Of a stretch of DNA of 64,000 nt, positions 1 to 11,770 are shown one piece after another. The position numbers and the translations under genes are program-made. The stretch is from the NCBI RefSeq assembly GCF_014898055.3, contig NW_023601212.1, positions 35,390,329 through 35,454,328 of the forward strand. The letters are read 5' to 3'. Position 1 is the first letter of the stretch; every line of letters starts with the position of its first letter. The DNA is from Talpa occidentalis. Its lineage: Eukaryota; Chordata; Mammalia; Eulipotyphla; Talpidae. The notes below the pieces were generated by a model that was not told where the DNA came from, searched no databases, and saw only the letters and a list, made by a program, of their open reading frames with translations.

Positions 1-489
1 TCTGCATTTTGTTACATTGTTATATTCAGTGGTGGTGTTTATTTCTGTGGGCCATGGCTGCAGTATTAGCCAAGTGAAGCAGAGGCAAAGAAAAATAAAA
101 AAAAACAGAGTGAACTGCCTAGAGCCTGGATAGAGGAAAGAGTGAAGACTTGCTGGGGGCTGGGAGGTCTGCCAGCCTCCTGACCCCTCCATTGCCCCTT
201 CCTGCCATGTACCTGATAAAATCCCAATGAAACCCTGAAAAACCCACTCAGTGCTCCAGGACTCTCCTTTACCCTTCTGCTCCAATCATAGAAAATCTGT
301 CCTGTGCCCTTCTTGGCACCACAGTGCCCATCATTTGATATCTTCATCCGTCAAGGTAGTTTACAGACACATCCAAAGCTCTGGCTCAGGTCAGCATCTC
401 TCCATCACAGACCTATTATATGACCCCCTCTGTTTTCCTCTGTGTCCTGTGCCTTTTGCCTAAGTGCCTTTGGCCTTTCTTTTTATTAC
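1..489. other. left flank; start of CASP1-like unit A homology
   Basis: No gene is recognised here. From roughly position 305 the sequence is paralogous to the start of intron 2 of unit B (about 39,990 onward). Bases 1-300 do not match the CARD exon that occupies the corresponding place in B, so the duplication breakpoint or a later deletion lies near 300. Confidence 0.55.
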
Positions 490-499
490 AGTTCAATTC
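490..499 (+). repeat. 5' target-site duplication of L1 copy 1
   Basis: AGTTCAATTC occurs here and again at 5635-5644, flanking the L1. The paralogous unit B carries it once, at 40171-40180, which is the empty site. Confidence 0.85.
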
Positions 500-1541
500 A
501 GCCAGTCTGAGCAACACAGTGTCCCAATGCATACGACAAATTAGAAAACAGACAAGAGGGAGTAGAAGAACCACACGCAACCTAAAAACTCCTCAGGAAA
601 GAAGCACACCGCAAAAAGAAAACCACTCCCCAGATTGCAACGACAGCAACTTGGAAGAACTTCTGAGCCTTCCAGATAGAGAATTTATAATTGCCATGTT
701 TAAAAAAGTGATAGAAGTCATAAAGGAAAACAATGATCAGAAGAAGGAAATTGAGTCCCTAAAGAGGGAAAACAATGGTCAGAAGAATGAAATTGAGTCC
801 CTAAAGAGGGAAGTAAAAGAAATGCAGGAGATCAAAGAATTAATGGAGGAAGTAAAGAACTCTGGGAAAAGCAATGAAAGCAGAATAGATGAAATGGAAG
901 AACGAATAAGTACTCTTGAGGACACAGAAATAAAAAGAACCAAAACAGAAAAGGAAAGAGAAGTACGAAGGAAAAAGAATGAAGAAAGACTTCGGGAACT
1001 ATCTGACTCCATGAGGAAAGGAAATATAAGAGTTATAGGAATTCCAGAAGGAGAGGAGAGAGATGTAGGAACAGAGAAAATATTCCAGGAGATAATTGAA
1101 GAGAACTTCCCAAATGCGAAGAAGGAGCTGAAAATTGATATACAAGAAGCAAGAAGAACACCAAACTTCCACGACGAAAGGAAAAACAAAGCAAGACACA
1201 TAATAGTAAAGCTCCAAAGAATCCAGGACAAGGAAAAAATAATGAAGCTGACAAGAGGGAAGAAACAGATAACATTCAAAGGAAAACCAATCAGGCTGAC
1301 ATCAGACTTCTCTGAAGAAACACTACGGGCAAGGAGAGAGTGGAGGGACATAGTCAACAGACTCCAAGAAAACAGATGCCAACCAAAAATACTCTATCCC
1401 GCAAAGCTCTCCTTCCTCTATGAAGGAAGAATAAGGATCTTTCTAGACAAACAGAAACTCCGGAATTTCATTACCACTAAACCCCCACTCCAAAAAATAC
1501 TACAAGGAATCCTAAAGCCAGAACCTCAGAGCGACGAATAA
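500..1541 (+). pseudogene. L1 ORF1 (RNA-binding ORF1p), N-terminus missing
   Basis: ORF1p is the trimeric RNA-binding chaperone of L1 ribonucleoprotein particles. The frame is open from the upstream flank to the TAA at 1541. An ATG at 420 in host sequence would give a 373-residue chimeric reading frame whose first roughly 25 residues are not L1. Visible parts are a basic N-terminal region, a long coiled coil (about 660-960) with heptads such as EIESLKRE, the RRM-like region starting around RVIGIPEGEE, and the C-terminal domain with the ILYPAKLSFLYEG stretch. A 42-bp tandem duplication (729-812) adds 14 residues to the coiled coil. The native start was lost to 5' truncation. Confidence 0.85.
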
Positions 1542-1611
1542 CAACGAAAGAAGACCAAAAAAAAAAAAAGTTATTAAAAGAATAAATAAAATCAAAGGAA
1601 AGACAAACACA

Positions 1612-4600
1612 ATGGCAAATACAGATGCTAACATATCAATATTAACTCTAAATGTAAATGGACTAAACTCTTCAATAAAAAGACACAGAGTTGCAGCCTG
1701 GATTAAGAAACAAAACCCAACCTTTTGCTGTCTCCAGGAAACACATTTAGCTACAAAAGTTAAAAATAGGCTCAAAGTTAAAGGATGGAAAACAATCCTA
1801 CAAGCAAATGGGCCAAAAAAGAAAGCAGGAACAGCTATACTTATATCAGATAAAACAGACTTCAAACTCAAAAAAATAAAAAGAGACCCCAATGGTCACT
1901 ACATTATGATCAAGGGGACAATACTTCAAGAAGAAATAACACTCATTAACATATACTCACCAAACGAAGGAGCACCAAAATATATCAGACAACTGTTGTC
2001 CTCTCTGAAAACAGACATCAGAGAAAACACATACGTAGTGGGAGACTTTAACACAACACTATCAACAATGGATAGATCAACAAGACAAAAAATAAGTAAA
2101 GAAACTAAAGCTCTAAATAAGGACCTAGAGCATTTGGGCTTAACAGACATCTATAGAACACTAAACCCAAAAAAAAAAGGAGTACACATTTTTCTCAAGC
2201 GCACACGGATCATTCTCCAGGATCGATTACATACTGGAGCACAAGACAAACATCAACATATACACCTAGATTGAAATCATACCAACCATCTTTTCTGACC
2301 ACGAAGGCATCAAACTAGAAATAAACCATAAAAAGAAGGCAAGGAACTATCCTACCTCATGGAGATTAAAAACCACACTACTGGAAGACCACTGGACTAA
2401 CGAGGAGATCAAAGAAGAAATTAAAAAATTCTTTGAATTGAATGACAAGGAGGACACCAATATCCTAAATGTATGGGATGCAGCAAAAGCAGTAATAAGA
2501 GGAAAATATATAGCAATAGAAGCTCACATCAAAAAACAAGAAAGAACTCAAAGAAACAACCTAATCTCGAAGCTCAAATATCTAGAAAAAGAACAACAAA
2601 AAAAAACCCAAAACCAGTAGAAGACAAGAAATAATAAAAACCAAAGCAGAAATAAATGAAATTGATACTAAAAAAACAATCCAAAAGATCAATGAAACCA
2701 AGAGCTGGTTCTTTGAAAAAATAAATAAAATAGACAAACCCCTAGCCAGGCTCACAAAGGAAAAAAGGGAGAAAACACAAATAAACAGGATCATAAATGA
2801 AAGAGGAGAAATCACAACGGACACAGCAGAAATCAAAAGAATAATCAGTAACTACCATGAACAGTTATATGGAAACAAGTTCAACAATCTAGAGGAGATG
2901 GACAAATTCCCACAACTCTACAATCACCCAAAGCTAGATAAAAAAGAAATAGAACACCTAAACAGACCAATTACAAGCAGCGAAATTGAAATGGTAATCA
3001 AAAACCTCCCCAAAAACAAAAGCCCAGGACCTGATGGATTTACAAATGAATTCTACCAAACATTCAGAGACGAATTAGTGCCTATCCTTCACAAACTCTT
3101 CCAAAAAATTGAGAAGGAAGGGACAATACCAAACACGTTCTATGAAGCCAATATTACACTAATACCAAAACCGAATAAGGACAACACAAAAAAAGAAAAC
3201 TACAGGCCAATCTCCCTAATGAGCACTGATGCAAAAATCCTCAATAAAATTTTAGCTATCAGAATCCAACAATGTATCCATAATATAATTCACCACGACC
3301 AAGTTGGATTCATTCCAGGGACACAAGGATGGTTTAACATCCATAAATCAATCAACGTTATCCAACACATCAACAAAAAGAAATATAAAAACCATATGAT
3401 TATATCAATAGATGCTGAGAAAGCTTTCGACAAAGTGCAACACCCATTCATGATGAAAGCCCTTGAAATTCTTGGGATACAAGGAACATACCTCAACATC
3501 ATAAAGGCCATCTATGATAAGCCAACAGCCAGTATCATTCTCAATGGTGAAAAGCTGAATGCAATTCCATTAAGATCTGGAACAAGACAAGGATGTCCAC
3601 TCTCACCACTGCTTTTCAATATAATACTGGAAGTCCTAGCCAGAGCAATAAGACAAGAGAAAGACATACAAGGAATCCAAATAGGAAAAGAAGAAGTCCA
3701 ACTATCACTATTTGCAGATGATATGATAATATACATGGAGAACCACAAAATCTCCACAGAAAAACTAATTCAATTCATCAATCATTTCAGTAAAGTGGCA
3801 GGATACAAAATCAACACGCAAAAGTCAGTAGCCTACCTATACACAAACAATAAATCTGAAGAAGAAGAAATAAAAAAAACCATCCCTTTTATTATCAAAA
3901 CAAAAAAAAATCAAATATTTGGGAATAAATCTAACAAAAGAGGTAAAGGACCTATACAAAGAAAACTATAAAACACTGTTAAAAGAAATAGAAGAAGACA
4001 CAAAGAAATGGAAAGACATCCCCTGCTCATGGATTGGAAGAATAAACATTATTAAAATAGCCATCCTACCAAAAGCAATATACAGAGTCAATGCTATTAC
4101 AATCAAAATTTCAATGTCATTCTTCAAAGAAATAGAACAATTATTGATGAAATTCATATGGAATCACCAAAAACCCCGAATAGCCAAAGCTCTACTGAAA
4201 AAAAAAGAAGGAAATGGAGGCATCACACTCCCAGACTTCAAACTATACTACAAAGCCATAATCATCAAAACTGCATGGTATTGGAACAAGAACAGACATA
4301 CAGACCAATGGAATTGAAAAGAAAATCCAGAAATAAACCCACAGATTTATGATCAACTAATCTTTGACAAAGGAGGAAAGACTCTGCATTGGAGCAAAGA
4401 AAGTTTGTTCAATAAATGGTGCTGGGAAAACTGGGTCGCTACATGCAAAAGAATGAAGCTTGACCACTACCACACACCATACACAAAAATCAACTCAAAA
4501 TGGATTAAAGAACTAGACATAAGACCTGAAACCATAAAATACATAGAAGGAAATATAGGCGAAACACTACGGGATTTGCACATCAAAGACATCTTTACAG

Positions 4601-5442
4601 ACACATCACCCAAAGCAGTGATAGTGAAGGCAAAGATAAACAGCTGGGACTACATCAAATTAAAGAGCTTCTGCACAGCAAAAGAGACAATAACAAAAAC
4701 AAAGAGAAACCCCACCAACTGGGAGAACATTTTTGCACCCAACACTAATGATAAAGGACTGATCACAAAAATCTGCAAAGAGCTGATGAGACTCAGCAAC
4801 AACAAAGAAAATAATCCAGTTAAAAAATGGGCAGAATTGCTAAAAAGAAACTTCTCTGAAGAGGAAATGCAAATGGCCAACAGACATATGAAAAAATGTT
4901 CAACATCACTTGTAATCAGGGAAATACAAATCAAAACTACCATGAGATACCATCTTACACCAGTGAGAATGGCACATATTAAAAAAACTAGCAACAACAA
5001 ATGTTGGCGAGGGTGTGGAGAAAAAGGAACTCTTCTGCACTGTTGGTGGGAGTGCAAACTGGTCCAACCACTATGGAGAGCTGTGTGGATATTTCTGGAC
5101 CTACTAAACATAGAGCTTCCATATGATCCAGCAATTCCACTCCTAGGTATTTACCCAAAGGACACAGAAACATCAATTCCAAAGAACACCTGCACCCCTA
5201 TGTTTATAGCAACACTATTTACAATAGCTAAGCTTTGGAAACAGCCCAAATGCCCAAAAATAGATGACTGGATCAAGAAGATGTGGTACATATACACCAT
5301 GGACTATTACTCAGCATTCAAAAAAGATAAACACATGCAATTTGCAGCAACATGGATGGCGTTGGAAGGGATCATGCTCAGTGAAATAAGCCAAAAAGAA
5401 AAAGAAAAATACCGGATGGTCTCACTCATAGCAGGAATCTAG
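1612..5442 (+). pseudogene. L1 ORF2 (endonuclease-reverse transcriptase), disrupted
   Basis: ORF2p nicks target DNA and copies RNA at the nick. The ATG at 1612 opens an apurinic-like endonuclease domain (LNVNGLNS, QETHL, VVGDFNTTL). The frame breaks near 2215 and ends at 2274. Pieces resume at 2438-2620 and 2898-3971. The latter is the reverse transcriptase, with [12 protein letters not shown], a [14 protein letters not shown] motif and an FADD catalytic box near 3711-3722. Another frameshift near 3890-3920 leads to 3919-4317, a TGA at about 4315 follows, and the last segment, 4405-5442, has the cysteine-rich tail ([18 protein letters not shown]). At least four separate breaks make it a dead copy. 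Confidence 0.9.
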
Positions 5443-5634
5443 AAAACTTAAATAAGGGACCAGGAAAATGAATATAAGAAAGTGAAAATCAAAATCAACA
5501 AAAAACTATGAACCAGAGAGACTTTTTGGGGGGTGGGGGCGGGAGGGGAGGGATTGGGGTCAGAATGGGGCGTTTGCAATTGTATGGGGAATATAAAAAT
5601 AAAATTCATTATTTAAAAATAAATAAATAAATAA

Positions 5635-5644
5635 AGTTCAATTC
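5635..5644 (+). repeat. 3' target-site duplication of L1 copy 1
   Basis: AGTTCAATTC directly follows the A-rich tail and matches 490-499. Confidence 0.85.
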
Positions 5645-5767
5645 CTGTCCTGACTATGCGGCCATTCATTTGCTGAAGTGGGCGCTATTTTTAACAGGGA
5701 GGATTTAACAGACTGGTCAAGTTTCTTCAGATGCTAAGCACCTCTTTCAATGTCCATCTTTCCTCAG

Positions 5768-5830
5768 GTCCACAATCCGGAAATTCTCAAAATATACAAG
5801 GACCCCAAGCACAGGTTTCTACCTACCCAG
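5768..5830 (+). CDS. CASP1-like: CASP1-like A, CARD-p20 linker exon 1
   Basis: Acceptor CTCAG and donor GTGATG flank 63 bases. Read in phase 1 they give PQSGNSQNIQGPQAQVSTYP, which aligns with the human caspase-1 linker beginning DQTSGNYLNMQ. The reading frame is open. The identification rests on remembered human exon structure. Confidence 0.7.
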
Positions 5831-5898
5831 GTGATGCCAATTGCAAAACACAAATATTTTTTGTTTCACATCTTTCCTGATATTTAATTACAAGGGAT

Positions 5899-5999
5899 GA
5901 AAATGCTACTGTCATGGATAAGGCTCGAGTTTTGCTGGACTCTGTCCTTCAGAAAGGGTCCCGGGCATGCCAGATTTGTACTGATTGTATTTGTGGGAG
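5899..5999 (+). pseudogene. displaced fragment of a caspase-1 CARD exon
   Basis: About 100 bases encode the second half of a caspase-1 CARD in one open frame, including [17 protein letters not shown] and a GSRACQIC stretch. The piece lies downstream of the linker exon, in what should be intron, and has no splice sites. The paralogous intron in B (about 40,420-40,445) has only some 20 unrelated bases here. It is closer to ordinary caspase-1 than B's own CARD exon is (ENATVMDKA against ENKSVKDKA), so it did not come from B as B now stands. Confidence 0.75.
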
Positions 6000-6697
6000 A
6001 GGGGAGAGGGTCTGTGAATAATTCTTTATGACTGATTCCACGCCTTCTCTCAATCTATTTCTGATTGGCAAAAGACATTCCTACAGCTTTGCTCTCAGAT
6101 TTTCTAACACAGTCTGACTCTTTCCCGAACCCTCACTAAGCACTTGTAAGCTGGCGCCCACTGAACAGGTTCACTATCGTCTCCCTCTGATTCCTTCATA
6201 CACTGCCGTGAGCTGGACTAGCCATCTTTTGCCCACTTGCTTCTCTTCCTCTCCCCCTATTTTGGTTAGTGACACACTATCAAGCAGGTGTCAAACCAGA
6301 GCTGACCTTAGACACTTTTCTCGAATACCTGATATTCAAGCAGTGGCTACGTTTTTGCTTTCTCTCTCTCGAATACCCAGAAGGTAACTCCACACTCACT
6401 TCTACTGTATTTCACAACCCCTATCTACACAGGGTCCTATGATTGTCACTCATAACTTCACTGTAAATTTTTTTTTTTTTTTTACAAAATCACCTTTTAG
6501 TCCCCCTGGACTTTAAAAGTTTCTGAGGAAATTAAACAAGTCTGAATATTCCTAGGTATGACCACCTCTAATTCATAGACCAACATTTGTTAAGAAACTA
6601 TTTCACTGAAAAATTTCATTCAAATTACTATTTTTTGCTAGGACATTAGAAAAACTTTGCAAAACAATGTTATAGGCTATGCTCTATAGAATTCCTT

Positions 6698-6709
6698 AAG
6701 AATAATTAA
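6698..6709 (+). repeat. target-site duplication of the 6.7 kb retro-insert
   Basis: AAGAATAATTAA here and at 6998-7009 flank the insert. The same site in unit B (AAGAATGATTAAC at 42043-42055) received the TMEM41B retrocopy. Confidence 0.8.
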
Positions 6710-6997
6710 CAAGCAGTCTTTCTGCCCACCTGTGACTATGCAGGTGCTTCCTTGCACCAACTCTCTCCCTCCACAGGGCAGCAGCCTCCTGCCTGTCCGT
6801 GACCTGTACATGCCAGGACTTCTCCTCACTGACCTCCCTCAGTGGAGGCCGCTCTCTTCAAGGCTGCCCGCCTGCGACCATGGGCCTCTCTCAGCAAACC
6901 TGTCCCTTTCAGGGCAGCTCTTCCTGCCCGCGTGTGTCTTTTACTCTTCTGTCCCTTTCTCTAATAAACCTGCTGTTTAATTACAAAAAAAAAAAAA
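6710..6997 (+). mobile_element. L1-mobilised retro-insert, possibly from an LTR transcript
   Basis: About 270 bases of C/T-rich sequence end in AATAAA (6963-6968) and a run of A, and are flanked by a 12-bp target-site duplication: the marks of L1-driven retroposition of a polyadenylated RNA. The end, with AATAAACCTGCTG following a pyrimidine tract, looks like the R region of an endogenous retroviral LTR, but I do not recognise the source. Reading frames inside it (for example 6732-6980) match no known protein. Confidence 0.65.
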
Positions 6998-7009
6998 AAG
7001 AATAATTAA

Positions 7010-8918
7010 AAAGTTTCCTAATTTTGTTGAACTTTTATGACTACATGAATTATGAATAAATTAAGAATTGCCCCCATGATATTCAAACTAGATAAAAACT
7101 TAGGCATGAGTATGACACTACACACAGATGATAAGAAATGCTGTTACAAGGTCAAACATTTATAATGACTCAGATAGGGTAGAAACTTAGTTCTCATTCA
7201 TGAAAATTCCAAAAATGGTCATTCTTCATCAGCCCACAGATCTTCTCCAAGTGCTAATTCAGATACTTAGACTCTTCCATCCCATGACTCTGATATCTGT
7301 AACATCTGATCCCAAAATTACTGTGGTCCTATCTGTGCAATGAATTGCATTGGGGGGAGTATGGGAGGTCATTTCTGAGAGAGTTTGCTGGATTGGTTGG
7401 GATGTTTCGTACCAGGTTTCAGCTTGTATTCCAATGTCTGGAACCCACTCACTGCAACACCCAACTCCCAGTGGAGAAAGTGCCTTGTGAAAATACTGGC
7501 ATGTTTCTGCCACAAAATTTTAAACATAAAAATTTTCATCCCACACGATATTGGAGGTGGCACAGGAAAAGCCTAGGTCACAGGTGACAAGGCAGATCAT
7601 TAACTGTCTCAGAGAATTTTCTGAAAATGGTGGTCTTAGTTATTGAATCTAAACACGTGTGACATGCTCTAGATTCCTTACTAAGCAAATTTCACTTTTG
7701 TGTTAGTCTATATTCTTGCTTATCAAATAATCAGTTTTGTAGTAATCCTGGGAGAATATTTCTTCAGTGGCACTGGAATAATTTCATTATGTGATCATTC
7801 TTTTCTCAAAATAAAAAAGACCTTCTCTACGGAAAAAAAAAATAGGTGTTCAGAAATGCTAGTATTTTATCAAATTCAGAAATTACTCTTATGAATCTAG
7901 AGGTTGTCCCACCCATGTCTTATTTACTATTTCATGGTACAGGACACTGACTATATAGTTAAATGTCTATTTTCTTACTAAGAGAAATTTAGTTCTATTA
8001 AAATCTAAACATTGCCTTTGATAGTTTTTCTATTGTTCTTCGGACTCCTGTATGAAGAAACATAACATTTCTTCTATATGATAAAGATTTCTATAGTTTT
8101 TTTCCAAATATCTCCATTCAAATTATCTCTTACTTTCTCCATAGTCAACATACTTCACGGTGCCTTGGTTTACATATTTGAATATATATTGAATATTTTT
8201 TCTTTAATTTTCTTCAAGATTGAATATGATATTCTTGTTAGGATAGTTGAGCTTTTTGAAGGAATCTCCAAATATGAAGAAAACTTTTCTATCTTGGAAC
8301 AGATGGAAATTACATTAATTTCTTTAATGAATCCATCACATTATTGGTGAGTGTTGACTTGTCTGTTCTCATGCACACTACTGTGGGGACTCTTCCTTAC
8401 GAATCTGTGCAATGAGTGAGAACCTTGATTGTCACTGTCATTCCTTGCTCTCTCATATCCCTAATCATATACTTAAAAAATAAACACTTATCTTTTGAAA
8501 ATATTACAATAGTAATTAATACCTACCTCCATTAAATTTTATTCTAGATTTTAATCATTTGAAATATATTTATATGAAATGATTTATATCAAATATAATC
8601 AATAAAATTATATTTTTTTCTGAGAAATTTTATTAGGTATAACCTTGGAAGAAAAAAACTTTCTATTTTTAATCTATGTGTAAAAATGTTGATTCTATGA
8701 GATGAAGGTAGGTCCTTGTATCACTCCAATGGAAATCTCTTCTGGAGTGAGATTGTTCCATTAGCAGTGACTCAGTCAAAGTGTTAATGTCCAGCCCAGA
8801 GCTGTCCTTCTGAGGATGCATTTCCTCCTCTGCGGTTGCAGACACAGATGATGCTGTGTGAGCACCAAGAGGAATCCTCAGGTATTCTACTGTTCAGAAA
8901 TTTTCTTGTCTCTTGCAG
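7010..8918 (+). other. intron of CASP1-like A
   Basis: No gene seen. Collinear with 44,688-46,948 of unit B except for a SINE present only in B (45,520-45,835). The short frames in this stretch are not shared intact between the copies, which argues against coding. Confidence 0.7.
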
Positions 8919-9034
8919 CTCTGCAGGTAATGCAAGGCTATCCAGCTACACTCACACCCTCAGGTCCGGGAGAAAGCCTCAAGCTTTGCCCCCGTGAAAT
9001 CGCCGAAAAGATAATGAAAGACAAGGAAGCAGAG
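8919..9034 (+). CDS. CASP1-like: CASP1-like A, linker exon 2 (donor lost)
   Basis: The acceptor TCTTGCAG is intact. The exon reads LQVMQGYPATLTPSGPGES, then LKLCPREIAEKIMKDKEAE, matching the end of the caspase-1 prodomain. The aligned 3' border is GAG followed by TTGCTG, while B has GAG followed by GTGCTG. The donor is therefore mutated G to T, the clearest defect in this copy. Confidence 0.8.
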
Positions 9035-9667
9035 TTGCTGTGCTCTGGACACAAGGATCTGGGTGAAAGATCTCTAAAGGACTCTCAATTGCTGTGTTGC
9101 TTGTTTAGAGCCAGTGACCTTGAGAGGCTCTGAAAGAAAATTTGACTTTTACCTTAGACAAAGGATTTCTATCTTGTAGATTCCCAGGATTAGTAAAGAG
9201 TTCCCAGCTTGATCAATTATCAGAGAAAATAATGGAAACAATTACAATGTCATCTATTGAATTCTAACTCTAAGTCAGTTTCTATTTTAAGCCTGTTGCA
9301 ATTAATAACCCCCTTTACTGACCAAAATAACCCATGTTAGACATCATGAAAGTAAGGCATCAATTATAAAATACTTTAGACTAACCAGTAAGTGGGGACT
9401 TAGTTTTAAATTTCAGTCATTCTAGTTTCAAAGTTTCTTCATCTCACAGTCCTGTCAAAACTCATTACATCATATGCGCAGCTGCCATTGGGCTTATACT
9501 CTCCATCCCCAGCCTTAGGGCAGGACTCGCTCATCATCCCTGTGTTCATCTCTGGTTCATGGGATGTGGTGTCTGGGTAGGACTAAGGGGTTAGGAGCTC
9601 TGAACCCACAGGATTAAGGCTGAATTAAAGAGAACAAGACTATTCATCCCCCCTGCATCTCCTACAG

Positions 9668-9841
9668 ATATATCCAATAAAGGAAAGGTCAGTCAGCACG
9701 TGTCTTGCCCTCATCATCTGCAACACAGAATTTGACTATCTTTCCAAGAGAAATGGGGCTGACGTTGACATCAAAGGCATGGAGAGACTGCTGGAAAGTC
9801 TGGGGTACAGCGTGGATGTGAGAGAAAATCTCACTGCTTCG
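9668..9841 (+). CDS. CASP1-like: CASP1-like A, p20 exon 1
   Basis: 58 codons between CTACAG and GTGTGT, starting [20 protein letters not shown]. This is the first beta strand of the p20 subunit. KRNGADVD keeps the S1-pocket arginine. The usual TRLALIICN has become TCLALIICN (CGT to TGT, a CpG change), while B keeps TRL. Confidence 0.88.
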
Positions 9842-10237
9842 GTGTGTTCTATCCTAATGTAGGGACAGAGCCATACCCTTCCTATGTCTAAAGAATCTGA
9901 GAAATCCTCAATGTAGCCTCATAAGTATATATATTCTGATAGTCTCAAATGGAAGTTTTCCCTTGGAGGAGGCTTCTGCTACCATCATTCTTTTAAGCAT
10001 GCAGGGTTTGGGCAAGAGTCTGGTAAAACATTCTGTAATCTCCATTTCTCTCTACTCAAAATCCCTGAATAGCAACCAATAACCCTTTTCTGCACCTTAT
10101 CCAAATTTAAGTTTAAATTTATTTTGCATTCCATTGATTTGAAATGAGATAGGAATTCTTGAAGTGTCTCCCTACTGGATGCCCACAGTGCCATGACGAG
10201 GGGTCACATGGGAGACCAGTGCTCTGCTCTCTTCCAG

Positions 10238-10472
10238 AACATGAAGACAGAGTTGTTGACTTTTGCTGCTCGCCCAGAGCACCGGACCTCAGACAGCACT
10301 TTCGTGGTGTTCATGTCTCATGGTGTTCGGGAAGGCATTTGTGGGACAAAATGCTCTCAAGAATCCCCAGATGTATTAGATCTCAACACCGTCTTTCGAG
10401 CCTTAAACGCTAATCAATGTCCAAATTTGATGAATAAGCCCAAGGTGATCATCATCCAGGCGTGCCGTGGTG
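10238..10472 (+). CDS. CASP1-like: CASP1-like A, p20 active-site exon
   Basis: 235 bases between CTTCCAG and GTGAGT. It encodes [32 protein letters not shown] (catalytic His) and [12 protein letters not shown] (catalytic Cys). All family-defining residues are present and the frame is open, ending in phase 1. Confidence 0.93.
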
Positions 10473-10879
10473 GTGAGTGCTGATATGTCTTAGAACACAA
10501 GATAGCCATGTTTTGACCTTATTTCATGCATCCAATATTTTTCAGTTTCCTTGGGTCGTTCCTCAACAACAAATAACACCTACTGCCCCAAAATAATTAG
10601 CTTCTGTGAATTATGACTTGTTGTTAAATAGTTGTTACATTTTCTACTAAACAGAGACCATGTTAATTATTAAGACTCAGATTTTAGGGCATCATTGGGA
10701 CTCATTTGAGGATGGAGAAAGAAAAGAGTTGTTAACAAGAAATTTTCTGAAATATGCCTAAGAGCATATGGTTGAAAAATAGTGACAGATAAATCAATAA
10801 ATTTGACTGGATAGAGTTGTCATGAGAAAGTAGTTCCCTTGGTGGCTGGTAGTAACAAGAATATGCATCTTCTTTCCAG

Positions 10880-11023
10880 AGGGACAAGGAGTGGCCTGGG
10901 TAAAAGATGCAGCAGGACCTTCTGAAGAAATCTCTTTACTGTCTCTTGAAGACTTTGAGGATGGTGCTATTAAGAAAGCCCATGTAGAGAAAGATTTTAT
11001 TGCTTTCTGCTCTTCCACACCAG
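10880..11023 (+). CDS. CASP1-like: CASP1-like A, p20/p10 linker exon
   Basis: 144 bases between TTTCCAG and GTAATC. It encodes EGQGVAWVKDAAGPSEEIS, then [17 protein letters not shown] and FIAFCSSTP, the conserved start of p10. The equivalent aspartate processing region is less clear. The frame is open. Confidence 0.9.
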
Positions 11024-11490
11024 GTAATCTTTGTCTATACAGGACAACTCTGTAAGCATCATCAATGTAAGATCTTTGTTATTTTCAGTTTCTGATAGCA
11101 AACCATATTCTCCAAGTTAATCTCAGCTACACTCTAGTGCTTCCCTGAAGAAAAAGAAACATCTATGTCTTTTAAATGTAAAAGAACTTGAGAGATATCT
11201 GCCTGTGTCTTACTGTGTCTGCAGTTTCAAGGAGAATTTTAATCTATTAACATTATATATTTAATGACCCTGATTACTGGCTGACAAGTTATTTTAAAAC
11301 ATGTAGGCATACTTAAAGGCACAATGGTTGTTGTCACATTTTTCTTACTTCTTTGCATAATTTTAAAAGATTTCATGACTTCTATGTTTCTACTATTTCA
11401 TATAATGTTATATTCTTTAATATTACTCTTCGTTAAGACTGATTTGTCTTCCAGTAGAATGCCACCTTTCTTTTTTTCTTTTCTTTTCTT

Positions 11491-11757
11491 TTTTTTTTTT
11501 AAATATTTATTTATTTATTTATATAAGCACTGGGTACAGTCAGAAGCATGGGAAGGTGAGAGAATTCACCAGAGCCAGAGCAGGGAACAGAACAGGCAGA
11601 CTGATGAAATATACTGCTGAGGGGAGCAGCGGGCATGGCAGGAGAGATCTGCACGCCATGTGGGACCCTCACAAGTGGCCGGGGATCGAACCAGCGCTGC
11701 AGAGGCTGCAGGCAGCTTTACAGCCCAGCACTCAACCGCTGTGCCACTGGGGGAGCC
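11491..11757 (-). mobile_element. tRNA-derived SINE
   Basis: The A-rich tail lies at the left and the tRNA-like head at the right (degraded to GGCTCCCCC). It sits next to another copy; both use the repeated target CCACCTTTCTTTTTT. Confidence 0.88.
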
Positions 11758-11770
11758 ACCTTTCTTTTTT

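Larger units (their letters stand above)
500..5634 (+). mobile_element. LINE-1 element, 5'-truncated, ORF1 nearly whole, ORF2 broken
   Basis: A non-LTR retrotransposon of the L1 family. It starts at or just inside ORF1, with no 5' UTR, and runs through ORF1, a short A-rich spacer, ORF2 (endonuclease, reverse transcriptase, C-terminal cysteine segment) and a 3' UTR with a G-rich stretch at about 5526-5560. It ends in an A-rich AAATAAAT tail. A 10-bp target-site duplication flanks it. The matching site in unit B is empty, so it inserted after the A/B duplication. ORF2 is interrupted several times, so this copy cannot move by itself. Confidence 0.93.

Noticed and set aside
251..463. Short open frame left of the L1
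   Set aside because: Partly intronic sequence shared with unit B, where the frame is not kept.
779..1357. Long open frames on the minus strand opposite L1 ORF1
   Set aside because: Mirror frames of the A-rich ORF1; no similarity to known proteins.
7345..7587. Overlapping frames in the intron of copy A
   Set aside because: The paralogous stretch in B (about 45,020-45,260) has indels that break them.
10193..10237. An ATG at 10193 as the start of the active-site exon
   Set aside because: The bases before 10238 are intron; the AG acceptor at 10236-10237 and the alignment to caspase-1 set the exon start.
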